Positions 1 through 11,974 of a DNA stretch of 64,000 nucleotides are shown one piece after another. Location: positions 124,001-188,000 of the forward strand of contig ML769489.1 of the NCBI GenBank assembly GCA_009733575.1. The letters are read 5' to 3'. Both the position numbers and the translations under genes were made by a program. The DNA comes from Gymnopus androsaceus JB14 (taxonomy: Eukaryota > Basidiomycota > Agaricomycetes > Agaricales > Omphalotaceae). Below the pieces are notes generated by a model that had not been told where the DNA came from, ran no database searches, and saw only the letters and a list, made by a program, of their open reading frames with translations. Positions within the stretch are counted from its first letter, which is position 1, and the number at the start of each line of letters is the position of its first letter.

Positions 1-450
1 TCATGCACGGCGGATTCGACCCTACCATGATCCTGAAAATCTCCGTCATGGTCGTAGGGCAAATCGAGCACAGGGCAGAGCAGGTTATGATCAACCACAC
101 TCATTTAATCTTCACCGCCGTAATTCGGGACATGGGAATGCTGGATCTTTCTCGTCCAAGCTTCCTCAACGGCGCGCATGACTTCGCTATCAATGGCGTA
201 GCATTTCGGTATGATATTACCTACTATCCATACTATCATGATTGATTAAAAAAACCACAGCTCGACGACCGCGGGATTAACTACTAGGAGAACACAGAGT
301 AATGTGTCGGAATTTCCTACCATAAACGGGCCTCCTCCACCTCCCACTTACTCGGAACGTGGAAAAGATAGACTTGTCCAAACTAGTGACAGTGAAGAGA
401 GCAGACCTCCTCCTTCTTATAATGAGGTCTGGGACAAGATTGAATCGTAG
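1..450 (+). CDS. C-terminal end of a protein with two PPxY motifs (5' part outside window)
   Basis: Two exons, up to 208 and 288-450, flank a GT...AG intron at 209-287 whose acceptor is CTACTAG. The reading frame runs across the join and stops with TAG at 448-450. The first exon encodes an ordinary globular segment. The second encodes a proline- and serine-rich tail with two PPxY motifs, PPPTYSE and PPPSYNE. PPxY motifs are known docking sites for WW domains of Nedd4/Rsp5-type ubiquitin ligases, and such tails occur in arrestin-like adaptors and membrane transporters. I cannot name the family from the roughly 70 residues of globular sequence; arrestin-like is only a guess. The gene starts left of the window. 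Confidence 0.6.
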
Positions 451-815
451 AGTTGGCAGAATCAGAAGCTCAAAGCGAATTTTATTTTCCTTTAGACTGG
501 ACATTGAACTCTCCTGTATGTAGAGATGTAAGTATATCGAATACAACTCGTCAAAACAAAATTGGCTGCAGCTGGTTTTTGAATTATCGGGCGGCAACTC
601 CTCCTTAGCCTCTGCAGTGGCTTCGCTCTTAGCGTTCTCGAACAAGCAACACAGTGCACGACTCACTGACATGTTCTTTGCCAATTCTTTGTGTTTTTGA
701 ACTCTCGCATCGAAGCCCTCTGGTTAATATATACTAGTATAATGACGAAGGCTAAATATGCATGTTACTCTATAACTTGCAAGGAAAACAACTTTTATAA
801 AAAGGTAACTTTCAT
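451..815. other. Intergenic stretch between two converging genes
   Basis: This lies between the stop of the PPxY-tail gene on the plus strand and the 3' end of the heme-peroxidase pseudogene on the minus strand. Short overlapping reading frames are present, but none shows exon structure or a recognisable domain. It probably holds the two 3' untranslated regions. Confidence 0.4.
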
Positions 816-2781
816 TCAGAGTAGAACGGCACTGAAAAGATCAGACGCGTCAATGAAGTCAAAGTTTTCGACGGAATAAGTAGTACTCCCAACATTCGCT
901 GTGACGTCTAGGTAGAACACGCCATTGGAAATATTGGCTGAAAAGAACGTGAAACCTCCTTCAGGTGGGTCGGTGTCATCAAGCTGTAGAGGAGTCGAAG
1001 TAATTACGGGAAGAAGAGGTGGAGTGGTGTTCAAGTTGGGATGTGCAAATGTGCTCAGAGATGCGGTAGCCTCAACTGCTTCTGAGACATGTATCTATGA
1101 GAAGTAACTCTCAGAATCTACAAACATAATTTAAAAGGACTATTGCTTACCGCCACAACAACTTCAAAGGATTCGGAAATGGTGGGAGAGAGTTCTATCA
1201 GTGTTTTGGTACGCTTGAAATCAACAAACAGCGAATCTTGCTCAATTACGAATCCTGAGCCGCCATTATCAACAATAACGGGATCGGAGCCGTTGCATGT
1301 CGCTGATTTCGAACCAAAACTGGAGATTGAAGAAGTAGCATTGATAGTCGCGTTGAAAAGGTATTGTTCAGCGGTAACGCCTTGCGCTAGGGGGTGAATG
1401 TGACTGACTCGGTGCTGGATGATACTACATGAGCATCCGGTTGATGGACAGAAGGATCCCTGTCGGTCTGCCCACAGCATAGTCACAGTGGAGCTCGCGC
1501 TCGGGTTGAGAACCTATGGATATTATCTTATTATTAACACCTGGATATTGTGGACAGATACATACTCGTAAGGTGATTATCATAATGAAAGTTCCATTTT
1601 GGTAAGATAGCAAGGGATCGGAGACCACATAATTAGACGGTTCTGTAACAGGATCGGTGAGAGTTACACCATTTGGGACAGTGTTGATCATCCTTTGAAT
1701 CAGGTCTCCGCAAGTTTGAGTGAATTTATCGGAGGACAGTAGACTAGCAAAGGCTTGAAAATCATTTACACTGGATTTTGAGAGGGAAGAACGCACCTCT
1801 GCATGGTCACATTTGCGTCACTCGAGAAAATGCGAAAGTCTGATCGTGCTGTAAGATTTGGGCCAACGAAGTACATCTTGGGTGGTGATTTGAAGATATT
1901 GGGAGACTCTGTCAAAGACCTTGTTTGAAACAAAGTCGAGGGATACGCGTAGTTTTGGATCACATCGTGGTATCAAAAGCCAGGGTTGTATCAAAGGTGT
2001 CGACATCAGTCGCACCCAAATTCTCCGTTACAATCAGAGGAAAGTCTTCTTGTCTGACTCCACCTAGCGTATGTCCGCATGCAACAAGGGCTATCATCTC
2101 TGTTTGATTAAAACCCTGGCGCCGAAAGGCCTCTATGTGTGACTCAAGAGGCTGTTGTGGCTCCGGAACAGTTGGCGGCCGCTTCAGTAGCATCAATTCT
2201 TCCAAGGACCTCCGCATCCTGCAACAGCAAATACTGCTCCTAGGCGATCGCATCCGCCACTGTCAGGAATTAGTAGCCGAAACTTGGTTTAACCATCCGG
2301 ACTCATCACCTACTTCCGAAAAATGGAGTAACGGCTCCGAAATTATTGAAGTCGCTGAGGGAAGCGGCCATTCCGGGCCCGATATTATGTGAGCTGGCCA
2401 TGAGTTATTATGCTCAGAGGCAAGACCTTATAGATTAGTATACCTGAGGCCTGTCAAGCTCATATTGAATTGACGCATCCAACCCTCCTGTTCCGTCGTC
2501 TACATTATGAGTCGACATGTCGTGATAAGCCTGTTCAAAACTTCTCAGTGCCTACTCAAACACATTGGCAATCTACTCACAGTCCGAAGCCATTGCGCAG
2601 ATATAGTGGTGTTATCCCTCGTCGTGCAATTTTGCACGAGATTATTCATATCATTTGTGGAACTGAAGAGCTTTTCATCCACGTAACGCAGTAGGGTGTT
2701 GGGCCATGGAAGTGCGGAGAAGCCGTAGGCATAATCGGCCAAGTTGCACGCTATGAGCAGGAGTCCGAACAGTTGCACCAT
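816..2781 (-). pseudogene. Secreted fungal heme peroxidase, decayed copy 1
   Basis: Read from 2781 downward, the product starts with a signal peptide (MVQLFGLLLIACNLADYAYG). It continues into the distal heme-pocket motif AYHDMSTHN near 2500, then N-I-G-P-G-M-A-A-S-L, the proximal motif VACGHTLGG (histidine codon 2071-2073) and SDFRIFSSD. The order matches the plant/fungal heme-peroxidase superfamily, which uses hydrogen peroxide to oxidise substrates. The C-terminal part (1118-1486 joined to about 1080-816) is a beta-rich, Asn-X-Ser/Thr-rich extension that still reads open. Near 2160-2250 the conserved segment after the distal motif shifts frame at least twice (an in-frame TAG in the ADAIA-LGAVF stretch, then another shift before PTVPEPQQ), so a full-length enzyme is unlikely. 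A sister copy lies at 9.5-10.9 kb and a fragment at 32.3 kb. Confidence 0.7.
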
Positions 2782-3061
2782 GGGGGAAGTGAGATGATTA
2801 GAAGCCAGCGATAATGGGGAGGTCAGATTGAATCATTTTCCATATATACTGCGCATTTTGATGACAGAAAACCGGAGACAACTTCAAAGTATTCTGCACG
2901 CGAACACGGTTGCTATAGCTGCTGGATGTCATGATGCTTAGTAGACAAGTTCGGTAAAAATCTAACATGGAAGCGGCGAGTACTTACAGAGAATCTTGAC
3001 TCCAACCTTACTCGATGATGTGAGCAAGAAACAGAGTGGTTCGACACAGGGAAAACAACGG

Positions 3062-3103
<42 letters not shown>

Positions 3104-3990
3104 TACACTTGACCTGTTGCAGTCATTTTCCACTTGGGATATCAAGGACCCAGCGACGAGGCAGAAGATCCCAAGAGAGGGAAGCTGTTGAGACAAGGAT
3201 GACTGAGATGACTGATCATCAGGATTGAGTGTTCAAGAATCTGCGGGCAAGATACGCCTGCTCTATTCAAAGTTAGCGGGTACCTATTATGTATCAATGC
3301 ACTTAGAGTGAGTTATTGTTGCTTTATACTGCAGAGTTGAATAAGAACTGACAGTGTGAGATTGAACAAGTTGAACGGTGCAGTGATGCCTAGTGATGCT
3401 TAGTACTGTACTTTAGCACTGCCGATTTCCAAGTGCTGCGCCCACAGGCAATAGAATGAGATGTTGCGCTAATGCGTAGCGATATAATGGAACTGGGAAG
3501 AACAACCTGAACAACTTACACAATGGTATGAGCGCCAATACTTCAAGTGGAGATTAAACCAATATACCCATAGGTGCGCGCACTCTAGCGACTCACATTC
3601 CATGAAGCAAATGCATTGAATCAAGAGTACTGCGGGATGCCACTCGCTTTCTGCACTCTAACAATTTTAGTCGACTGTACCATCAGGTATTCTCCCCCGG
3701 CCTTGACACTGACTACCAAACTCAATTCATCGTCTGCGACTCGATACTCAACCATGAGCTTGAGCACCCACAGCCAACACAGCTACCAAGGTCAGTGACC
3801 ATGGTTAGCACATTTTAATTCAATGATCCTCTTTCTACCTCCCATCCACGTGTTTCATCTTCCAAGGCATGCACTGAAGTATCCCGTTCTGAAATGTTCT
3901 TTCGTTTGCAAGCAAGGCACTGTTAGTGAAGTAAAGTTTCTAACCAGCTCTGAATTTGCAATTTTGTTGATGGGAGCATCGGCATTGCGG
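2782..3990. repeat. Upstream flank of peroxidase copy 1, duplicated at 10.9-11.4 kb and 13.5 kb
   Basis: There is no convincing gene here. Stretches such as the one around ATGATGCTTAGTAGACAAG (near 2930) and the A/T-rich block at 3240-3500 recur in the same order upstream of the second peroxidase copy (10990-11400). The last part, around TGAAGTATCCCG near 3880, matches 13490-13500. The similarity shows that the duplication reaches well past the peroxidase gene. In copy 2 the dienelactone hydrolase lies between these two matching blocks; in copy 1 it is absent. Confidence 0.55.
3064..3101. repeat. (CA)19 microsatellite
   Basis: An uninterrupted run of the dinucleotide CA occupies about 38 bases. 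It is not present at the matching place in the second copy of the duplication (near 11.1 kb), so it expanded in this copy or was lost from the other. Confidence 0.95.
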
Positions 3991-4799
3991 CTGATGCAGA
4001 TTTTTTGTCATTTGTAGCTACAGAATGCTACGGGAAGTCATTAGTCTATTTTCTAAGTATCGGCTGCTTGGGCACTTGTGTCTTCTTACTAATCTTATAT
4101 AATCTTGGTGCCCTGCTGAAAGCATACCAGTGTCTTTGTTTCAATGTTCAACACTGCATTTAAGTTGTTTCATGGTACACCGGTGTAATATTGTCTTATG
4201 AATGCCTAACACTCCAAAATCTTCACTTTCCCTGAAATAATGGCCAAAATTAACCAAAAATTAACACTAAGTATAAGTACTCACCCTCTTCTGATAGCAA
4301 ATTTGCATGAATTTATTCACATTAAGCCCTTGACTTCCTTGAGTCATTTAAGAACTAAAATTCAATGCATTTATGCTTTCACAATGTGGCAGATTGGAGG
4401 AATATGGTGTTTTGGCAGCATTCCTAGTTGGTCCAAGTCGGATTGGAGAAGATTACATCAGATATTGGCATCTAAATACAAGTGCCCAAATGATCTGCCT
4501 TAGGTGACAGACTCTCTACACATTGTTACAATCATGTAGTTGTCTGTTTATAAGAGACTAGGAAGTCATCCAATATACTTCCTTCCTTCCTTCCTTCAAG
4601 TATCTGTGATGGGGATTTTCAAATTTTCTGAGAATTTATCCATATATCTGGATTGGATCAGTTGCCTGGTGCTCTCAAACATCCTCTTTTTTTTTTTTGG
4701 AGCTGGTCTCTGGATTCATGTTTCTCTATACCATTCTTTTTACTTGTTTAATTCTGCTAATCAGACTAGTGGTCATCTCTGGGTCTCCCATTAACCACA

Positions 4800-5697
4800 G
4801 TCCTCATGAGGCAAAAGGTGAACAGCCCACGTCAAGCTTGACTGTTCAAGGGTATCAGTATCTTTTTGGCATAGCAAATATTCTTGCACCGGATGGTCAT
4901 CTTGCTTGGAAAGGTTCAAAAGTAAATGTCTTTTTTGCTGTTCTTCTCTCACTTGGCAAGTACTCATACAACACCTCTAGAGCCCGATGGAAGGCAAATC
5001 ACAAATCACAGTAAAAATGGAATCAGAAACTTGCTATGCAAGCTTTTATTCCCCGGATTTCTATGCAAAAATCTATGCCAACCCTCTTATGACTCTTCCA
5101 CCAATTCACCCAAGCATTCAGTATGTGGTAAGAACAATTATTGTGATGCTTCTTCTTGGTCGCATTCATAGAATTTCATTTGTGATTCATTAGGCAATAT
5201 GGAAGGCAAATATCCAGGATGTCTCAAAGGTTACAAAAGCAAGCACAAATACTCTCTTTCATGACTACATGTTATTAACTTGTCCTACTAACAGTTATAC
5301 ATCTCCTTTAAAGAAATCAAGAGGCCATTCACCGAAGCCAAATTCTTGACTCATACGCAGGCAAAACAACACAGACAGAGTGGTGTGGGACCGCCGAAAG
5401 ATTATGATGCTTTGAAAACCCTCGTCATCACCTACGATTATGTCAAGCACAAATCTGGCCCATTGATGCTGATTCCACATTACTATCAGGTTCTTCAGGA
5501 TGGTAAAAATCTGTTTGGCCTGGAATGGGAGATTTTAATACTCAGTAAGTTTTCTTTTTATCTATTTCTCTCATGAAAGAAGTTGATTTTTAATGTTGAT
5601 ACAAATCCTTCCCATGACTTGTTTAGCTGAATTCTTGAAATCTGAGCATCCGAAGGCAGATTGGACACCATTTGCAAGTCAAGTTGCAGGACTATAG
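4800..5697 (+). pseudogene. Remnant of an unnamed transposon-associated gene
   Basis: Short open segments in different frames join into one protein-like stretch. One part reads SPDFYAKIYANPLMTLPPIH, followed by YVVRTIIVMLLL. A second part (5300-5570) contains FTEAKFLTHTQAKQHR, GPPKDYDALKTL and GPLMLIPHYYQVLQDG, with plausible intron boundaries between segments (for example GTAAGTTTTC near 5545). I remember similar strings in repeated proteins of unknown role in mushroom genomes, but cannot name a family with certainty. Several frame breaks and no clear start codon point to decay. The segment lies within about 4 kb that interrupts the duplicated flank of the peroxidase gene, so it is probably part of an inserted element. 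Confidence 0.35.
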
Positions 5698-6339
5698 GCT
5701 TGAAAAACTGGGTCCCCCACTGCACACATTGCATGAATTTGTGCACTGTGGATATCTGAACAGAATGCCTTGTTTATATCCTTACATGGACTGCACATTT
5801 CATTGCTAGAACTACAGATGAATGCTGGAAAAGTAGATCTATTTGTGCTAGTTTAATTTCTACTATTGAGTTGATATTCTTATTAGAGAGGTTTCTTAAT
5901 CTTATTCAACAACTCAAAGGTTGCTAGTATGCCAATTAAGCTGTCCACTTGGCAAACACAGGGGGCAACTATAGTTATACTTACCAGCACACCTAGGCGC
6001 AGGAAGCTCGGAGAAAATTGGATTCTGACCTTCAATGTAGACTCTGCTTTCTCTGTGTCTAGAACCTTAAACCTTATCATCTAGAACTTCACCTTTTTAT
6101 AAGAAGCGTGTTCCCCAGTCTCAACATGCACTTATATGTGTTTTGCAAGAAACAGTCTTCATTATAACATTTACCATGGTCCTAGCGAAAGAAGATCATG
6201 TCTTTTTCACACTACCTCCCAAGCTCCACACACACATCTTCACTCTGGCGTGTAGCCCGTCTTCAACCTGCGATTCCACTGTAAGACTCCCATATTATGC
6301 TGCCTTTGTAACTGATTCTTGTCTCTAAATATGTTAATG

Positions 6340-7389
6340 CTGCCTCTGCTCCAGCATGACATTGGGCTGTTGTCATCTACGGTTGGCAGGGAATACTGGC
6401 CTTTGAATGCATTGTGTCCTGTACAAGCACTGGTACTGGCAGTCGCAGTCGCATCCGCTATCTGACACTTGTCGCAGACAAGTTGCCCCAGGATGTATCA
6501 GCCTTCCCCCAACATCAATTCTCTGGAATCAAGGACAAGGTGGAAGTGGAGCGGTTGTTGCTGGAGGTTATTGCGAGGATACTGCGCGTTGTAGGAGAGG
6601 ATTTGTACAAACTTGAGCTGGGATTTCAGGTAATCAAGAACATCAAGGACCCTTTAGGGTACCTCTTGCTCTTGGGTCCAGGCTTTGTATTATTGTTTCC
6701 CACTCTCTAAACAATGTTCTATGCGTGTTCACCTTCAAACGTGCTACCGTGGGTTACGACTAGCAGCCCATTTGATGAACCCAGCACACCTTGGATTCCG
6801 CATATGTCATGCCCTTGTTTGGAGGAGCTGATGGTTGTATGCAGCGGCTCTATTACGACTGAAAACTGGCATGCTAAGGAGACTGGGACCATTGAAGATG
6901 ATGGTGCCATAGTCAATTCCACAACAGGCGATATGAACAATGCAGGTGATAAGGGACTCTGAGCTGCCTTCCCTCTAGGTTAATCAGTTTCCATTGCTTG
7001 AGAAGCTGACCATCCTTGCTTCAAAATGAGAGCAAGCCTTGGCTGCTCTAGACGTCAGTGAAGCTGCATGGGATGTCAGATCAGCTTTGGCCATTGATGT
7101 GGGTGGGCTAGGGCACAAAGTGGGAAGCCCAGAGCCATTGCCAACCCTTTTTCTGGAGGACAAGAACATCAGAAGTACTTGGCCGCCGCTGGCACTCCAA
7201 ACCATTGTATTGCAGCCGAAATCACATTGGAATGAGAGATGGGCGAGTTTGCATGATGTTGTAAAGAGGCAACAAGAAGAGACAGAGATGGAGACGGAGT
7301 GCAATGAGGAGGCAAAGAGTGCTCCCGATGCAAGATTCGAAATTTCTGTTCTGAAACCTGGGGAACAGCCATTGAAGGAACAGCTCTGA
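6340..7389 (+). pseudogene. Unrecognised coding debris downstream of the 4.8-5.7 kb remnant
   Basis: Two plus-strand open stretches look protein-like. 6414-6710 contains LPQDVSAFPQHQFSGIKDK and a helical leucine-rich run; 7039-7389 is acidic and ends in KPGEQPLKEQL. Neither has a recognisable domain. They could be later exons of the same decayed element gene that begins near 4.8 kb, since strand and spacing fit, but I see no clean splice chain joining them. Confidence 0.2.
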
Positions 7390-7399
7390 TGATAAGCAG

Positions 7400-8030
7400 C
7401 TGAACTCTGAAAAGCTTGTCTATTTCACTTCATGATCATAGCATATGCTTGAGAACAAATTATATTCTGGAAACTAGTGTATGTAGCATAAAACAATTGG
7501 AAACTCACCTCATAATACTACAACACCATCAACTACAGAGAAGCGTTAAAACCCCGCAACTACAACATCGGAAGAGCCACAAACCCAACCCAACCCAAAG
7601 TGCTCTTCAATAGTCACAACCTTGTTGAGGCAAGCAACACCAGAAAATTTGATTACTGATGAAAGGCAAGGAAAGGAAAGTAGCCAACGCCTAGTGAGTT
7701 TGGCACTGACTAAGCTACAGTGCCTAAAAAAGGTAGGTAAATCCGCTATTTTGTGTTGTCCTTCACTAGTATATGCTAGACATTGCTAGTTTCTATGCTA
7801 CAGTGTGTGAATGTTAAGAATACAGTATCTACCTGTATCTATGCATAAAAAAGCACTGCAAAAGCGAATAAAAGAGCAATGGATACCAAATAATGTGTTA
7901 GCCATGATAACTGTTTTCATTGTACTAAGTGCCCAATTGATGTCTACAATCATCGAGCAACTTCAAACTTGGCCTTACAGCCAGCGATACTGTTGAAATC
8001 ACACTTAAACATTATAATATCAATCTCTCC
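7400..8030. other. Non-coding flank, partly duplicated at 13.7 kb
   Basis: No gene is seen. The block from about 7915 (CTAAGTGCCCAATTGATG) matches 13735-13760 (CTAAGCGCCCAATTGACG), and the similarity continues through CTTTGAATCAGGCTC. It therefore belongs to the same segmental duplication as the peroxidase genes, and marks the right side of the roughly 4-kb sequence inserted in copy 1. Confidence 0.45.
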
Positions 8031-8039
8031 AACTTGAAA

Positions 8040-8935
8040 GCCTTTGAATCAGGCTCAAAATTCAAGATTCCACTGGCAGCTCAACTCGACCAAGCAAAGT
8101 TTGCTATGGCATCTGTTTTCGCCAAATATTTCAACTTCAACTCCGATTTCAACTTTGGGTTTTAACTTTCAACTTGAAATCACATGTTCAACTTGAACAT
8201 TCAACTTTTTGACCAACTTCAACTTTCAACTTCCATTTATTTTAACTATGAATTTAGGCAATAATACTGCTACTCTTAACCATACATGTTTTTGTAGTTA
8301 TTTGCAATACTTTAACTTTATGATATATGCTATTGTACTGTTAACCTATCAAGAAGAGCATAATACAATCTGTTCGAGCCAGGCTTGTTCTTAATAAAAT
8401 TGTACCATTTTAACTTTGGAGGGATTAATTTATGGCGAGTTTTTTGGTCCCCATTTTGCCCCATGTGACTTGGATATTTATCCATTTTCCCTACAATTTC
8501 CCCCTCATTAGCCACAATTCCACCTCAGAAGACTGTCTGGAATTTTTTTAGGCTGGTTCTGGGTGGAAAATGTTGGGAAAATGTATCTCTAGCAGGGCAG
8601 AATTGTATTTCTATTGGGGAAATTTTTTCCAAATTAGAATTAAGCTTATGCAAGGCTCGCTCTAGGGCCTGCTAATGTTGTAGCAATGATGTTTCAATCT
8701 TTGTCTTAGCTGATACTTCCCGAGCTCTATAGAAGTTAAACTTAGTGGGGTATGGATGGATTGTATAAAGTTGAAGTTGAATGCTTTCGAGTTGAACTAA
8801 AATCATACACAAAAAGTTGAACTTAAGCAAATTCAAAGTATACAATCTCAATCAAACTGGATCAGTTGAAAGTTGAAATATTTGGTGAATTCTGACTTCA
8901 TAGTTTGCATCTTTGAACTTTCAACCTGCAGGCTG
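8040..8935. mobile_element. Foldback element with arms rich in TTCAACTT
   Basis: The left arm (about 8100-8235) is a run of words such as TTCAACTTCAACT and ACTTTCAACTT. The right arm (about 8755-8935) holds the complementary words (GTTGAAGTTGAA, GTTGAAAGTTGAAATATTTGG). Both arms share the block CCAAATATTTCAAC or its complement. The duplicated neighbour at 13.75-13.93 kb has the flanking sequence (ending CTGCAGGCTGTTCT and TTTAAATGCAGAT) but not this roughly 850-bp interior, so it looks like an insertion. No transposase is seen; the exact ends are uncertain. Confidence 0.5.
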
Positions 8936-9509
8936 TTCTGCTATACCATAATATGAGTGGTTTAAATGCAGATTGGTGGCGCACCATTTATCCTAGAGTT
9001 GACGAACACCCGGAAACCCGACATAAGGCGAGCCTAGAACTACTTCAAGCGGTTCGAGGGAGGTTGTTTACTGCTCGGTGGATAGACGGCCTGCTTGGCT
9101 AGGATTCTTGATGGAGCTGCGGAAATGGAGAGCGAGATATTGAGGTTCAGGAAAGCGTTCGTGGGTATCGGAATGAGCATTGCATCCTGTTGTTTGTCGC
9201 TATCGTCGTACAAAACTAGTATCAACATCGTCTGCGGCAATACGAATACGAGATATAGATGAGTCTATCTTCCTTCTGCTAGAGTCCACTTCAGCACGAA
9301 CAAAATCCCTACATCTCTTCCATGTTCCCTTTTACCGTATCGTTTCCTATACCTCCACACCACTCACATTTCGCCTATCGTAGACTGCTATCTTTACCGC
9401 ATCTGCCGTATACTCAACTCTTTGTGATCATGATCCTGCGCTGAACCCTCAAGCCAAGTTCTCAACACCCATTTTCCGGACTCGGAATCAGGAATTAGAT
9501 TTCGTTGCG
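8936..9509. other. Intergenic sequence, nothing recognised
   Basis: After the duplicated block ending TTTAAATGCAGATTGG near 8975, I see only short open stretches without domain character. It may contain the mutated last exon of peroxidase copy 2, but I cannot align it to 816-1080. Confidence 0.3.
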
Positions 9510-10939
9510 CTATACGTTTGGAGACTTGTAAGGCACAGAGCTCGGGATTTTAGTGGTGGGCGATTGGAGCAGAAATCGGGAGCTGGTATTCGAGTTGTCG
9601 AGGTGTGCACTAGCGGTAACAACTTGCGCTTGGGACCGAAGGTGATTTTCTCGGTGCTGGATGATACTACGCAGCATCCAGAAGGATCCCTGTCGGTCGA
9701 TCCACAACATAGTCACTGCAGAGTTTGGGCTCGGGCTGAGAAGCGATAGATTTATCTCATTAGTAAGGCCTGGATACTGAAGTCAAGTACGTACTCGTAA
9801 GGTGATTATCATCATGAAGGTTCCATTTTGGAGGGATACATGATTAAACGGCTCTGTGACAGGATCGGTGAGAGTTACACCACTGTTAAACATCCTTAGA
9901 ATCAGGCCTCCGCAGGTTTAATTGAATGTATCGGATGAAAGTAGACTAGCAAAGGCATGAAACTCATTTACGCTGAATATCATCCCTCGAATTTATCTTA
10001 AACAAGGTCATTGACAGAGTCTCCCAATATCTCCAAACACCACCCAAAATGTACCCAAATGTCACAACACGATCAGACTTTCGCATTTTCTCGAGTGACC
10101 CAAAGGTAATCTTGCAGAAGTGCGTTCATCCCTTTCACGCGTAGTTTTGGTTCACATCGTGGTATCAAAGGCTGGAGCTATATCAAACGTGTCGACTCGA
10201 CATCAGTTGCACCCAAATTCTCCGTTACAATCAGAGGAAAATCTTCCTGTTTGACATCTATCATATGCCGCATGTAACAAGGCTATCATCTGTTGATTCG
10301 AACCCTGGTGTCCAGAGGACTACGTGGGACTCCAGAGGCTTCTGTGGCTCTGGAACAGTTGAAGGGGCTGCTACAGTAGCGTCAACCCTTCCAGCACTAA
10401 AAGGAATGAAAGGTCCTCCCCACAGCAAATACCGCTCCTGGGGCGATCGCATCTACCACTTTCAGGAAGTAGCCCAGAACTTGGTTTTAACATCCAAATC
10501 TTCCGAAAAGTCGAGTAACGGCTCCGAAATTATTGAATTCACTGAGGGAAGCGGCCACTCCGAGTCCAACATTCTGCGAGTTATCATTTCAAGTAGGACC
10601 TTGTAAATTATACCTGAGGCCTGTCAAGCCCATGTCAAGCCCATATTGAATCGACACATTCAGCTCTCCTGTTCCATCGTCCACATTATGAGTCGAAATG
10701 TCGTGATAAGTCTGTTCAGAACCTCTAAGTGCTCACTCAAACACGTCGCCGATTGGGCAGATACAGTGGTGTTATTCCTCGTCGTGCAATTTTACGCAAG
10801 ATTATTCATGAGCTGAAGAGCTTTTAATCGACGTAACGCAGTAGGGTATTGGGCCATGTGATTGCAGAGAAGCTATAGACGTAACCGGCCAGGGTACACT
10901 GGCGCGTTGTGTGAGCAGGAGTCGAAATAGTTGCACCAT
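9510..10939 (-). pseudogene. Secreted fungal heme peroxidase, decayed copy 2
   Basis: This is a sister of the gene at 816-2781, read from an ATG at 10939. It has the expected order: signal-peptide-like start, a distal-site region near 10690 (TCGTGATAAG as complement of the Y-H-D segment), then GGPFIPFSAGRVDAT and TVPEPQKPLESH near 10350-10400. The region after that is damaged: the proximal motif is reduced to LVTCGI followed by a stop near 10261. The SSDAN-like and CGDLI-like parts are out of frame, and the C-terminal extension is shortened. Copy 2 is therefore more decayed than copy 1, although it still keeps the IPFSAGR segment that copy 1 has lost. Confidence 0.65.
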
Positions 10940-11974
10940 GGAAGAAGTGAGGTGATTGGCATTGGCAAGAATGTAAAACTACATTTCCTTTATTGAATCA
11001 TTCTCCATACCCTGAACCTCAATGACAGAAAACCGGAGGCCACTTCAAAATATTCCTGAACACGAATGGTTGATATAGGCTAGCTGGCAGTCATGATGCT
11101 TAGTAGACAAGTTCGCTATGATGGAAGCTCCGAGTAGACCACAACCAGAATCGGCGATGTGCGCGTAAGAAGTGATAGGGACGGTCAAAATACGCCTCTT
11201 CAATTCAGAGGTAGCACGTAGCTATCATCTATGGATCCACTTTGAGTGAATTGCTGTTGTTTTATACTGCGGCAGAGTTGAACAAGCACTGATAGTGTGA
11301 GATCGAGCTTGAACGCACAGTACTGCGCAAAAAGGTGCAGTTGCGCTACTGCGTAGCGATGTAGTGGAGCCAGGAGAAACAAGACACACTTACGCGTCGT
11401 GGAGTTCCATTTATGGTAAATTAAATTATCCTCTGGACCAATGCCGAGATGTTCAATACAATTTTATCATGCCAGTTGATAAACTTCTGAAAATCGCTTT
11501 CGACTCGAGCGATTGAGTTTCAGCCTCGCGCCAGGGGAATTGACAAAAATCTGTCACATGAAATGTGACGATTGCCACCACGAACAGTCATGCTTCTTCT
11601 TCTTGAACCTCTTAACTCTTTGATATTGCCTCGGAAAATACTGGAAAATACTCAGACAGACAATGGAAGCTGTCTTTAGGCTAGCATGCCTTTTTCCGTG
11701 AGTTCAACGCTATCCTGGTGATGATACAAGCTGAATCGTAAGAAACTCGTATGAAAACAGCTTGCAGAATGAATATTTCAGGTACTGTAGCAATTTCAAT
11801 ACATACAGCAATATAATATATGAGCGACATACATAAATGCCAGGTTTTCGTCACTCGTAATTACGTTAATCTGTTGGATTCCGTAAACAATGGAGATGGA
11901 GATGTATATAAATCAGTCGAAAGAAATTCTACTCGCAATAATCTCCCTGTGATCTCCTCGTATCTCTAACAACG
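10940..11974. other. Flank of peroxidase copy 2 and upstream region of the hydrolase gene
   Basis: 10990-11400 repeats the flank of peroxidase copy 1. From about 11450 the sequence is unique. 11890-11974 lies just upstream of the dienelactone hydrolase start and contains a TATATAAAT element at 11915 that could serve as a TATA box about 60 bp before the ATG. Confidence 0.4.
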
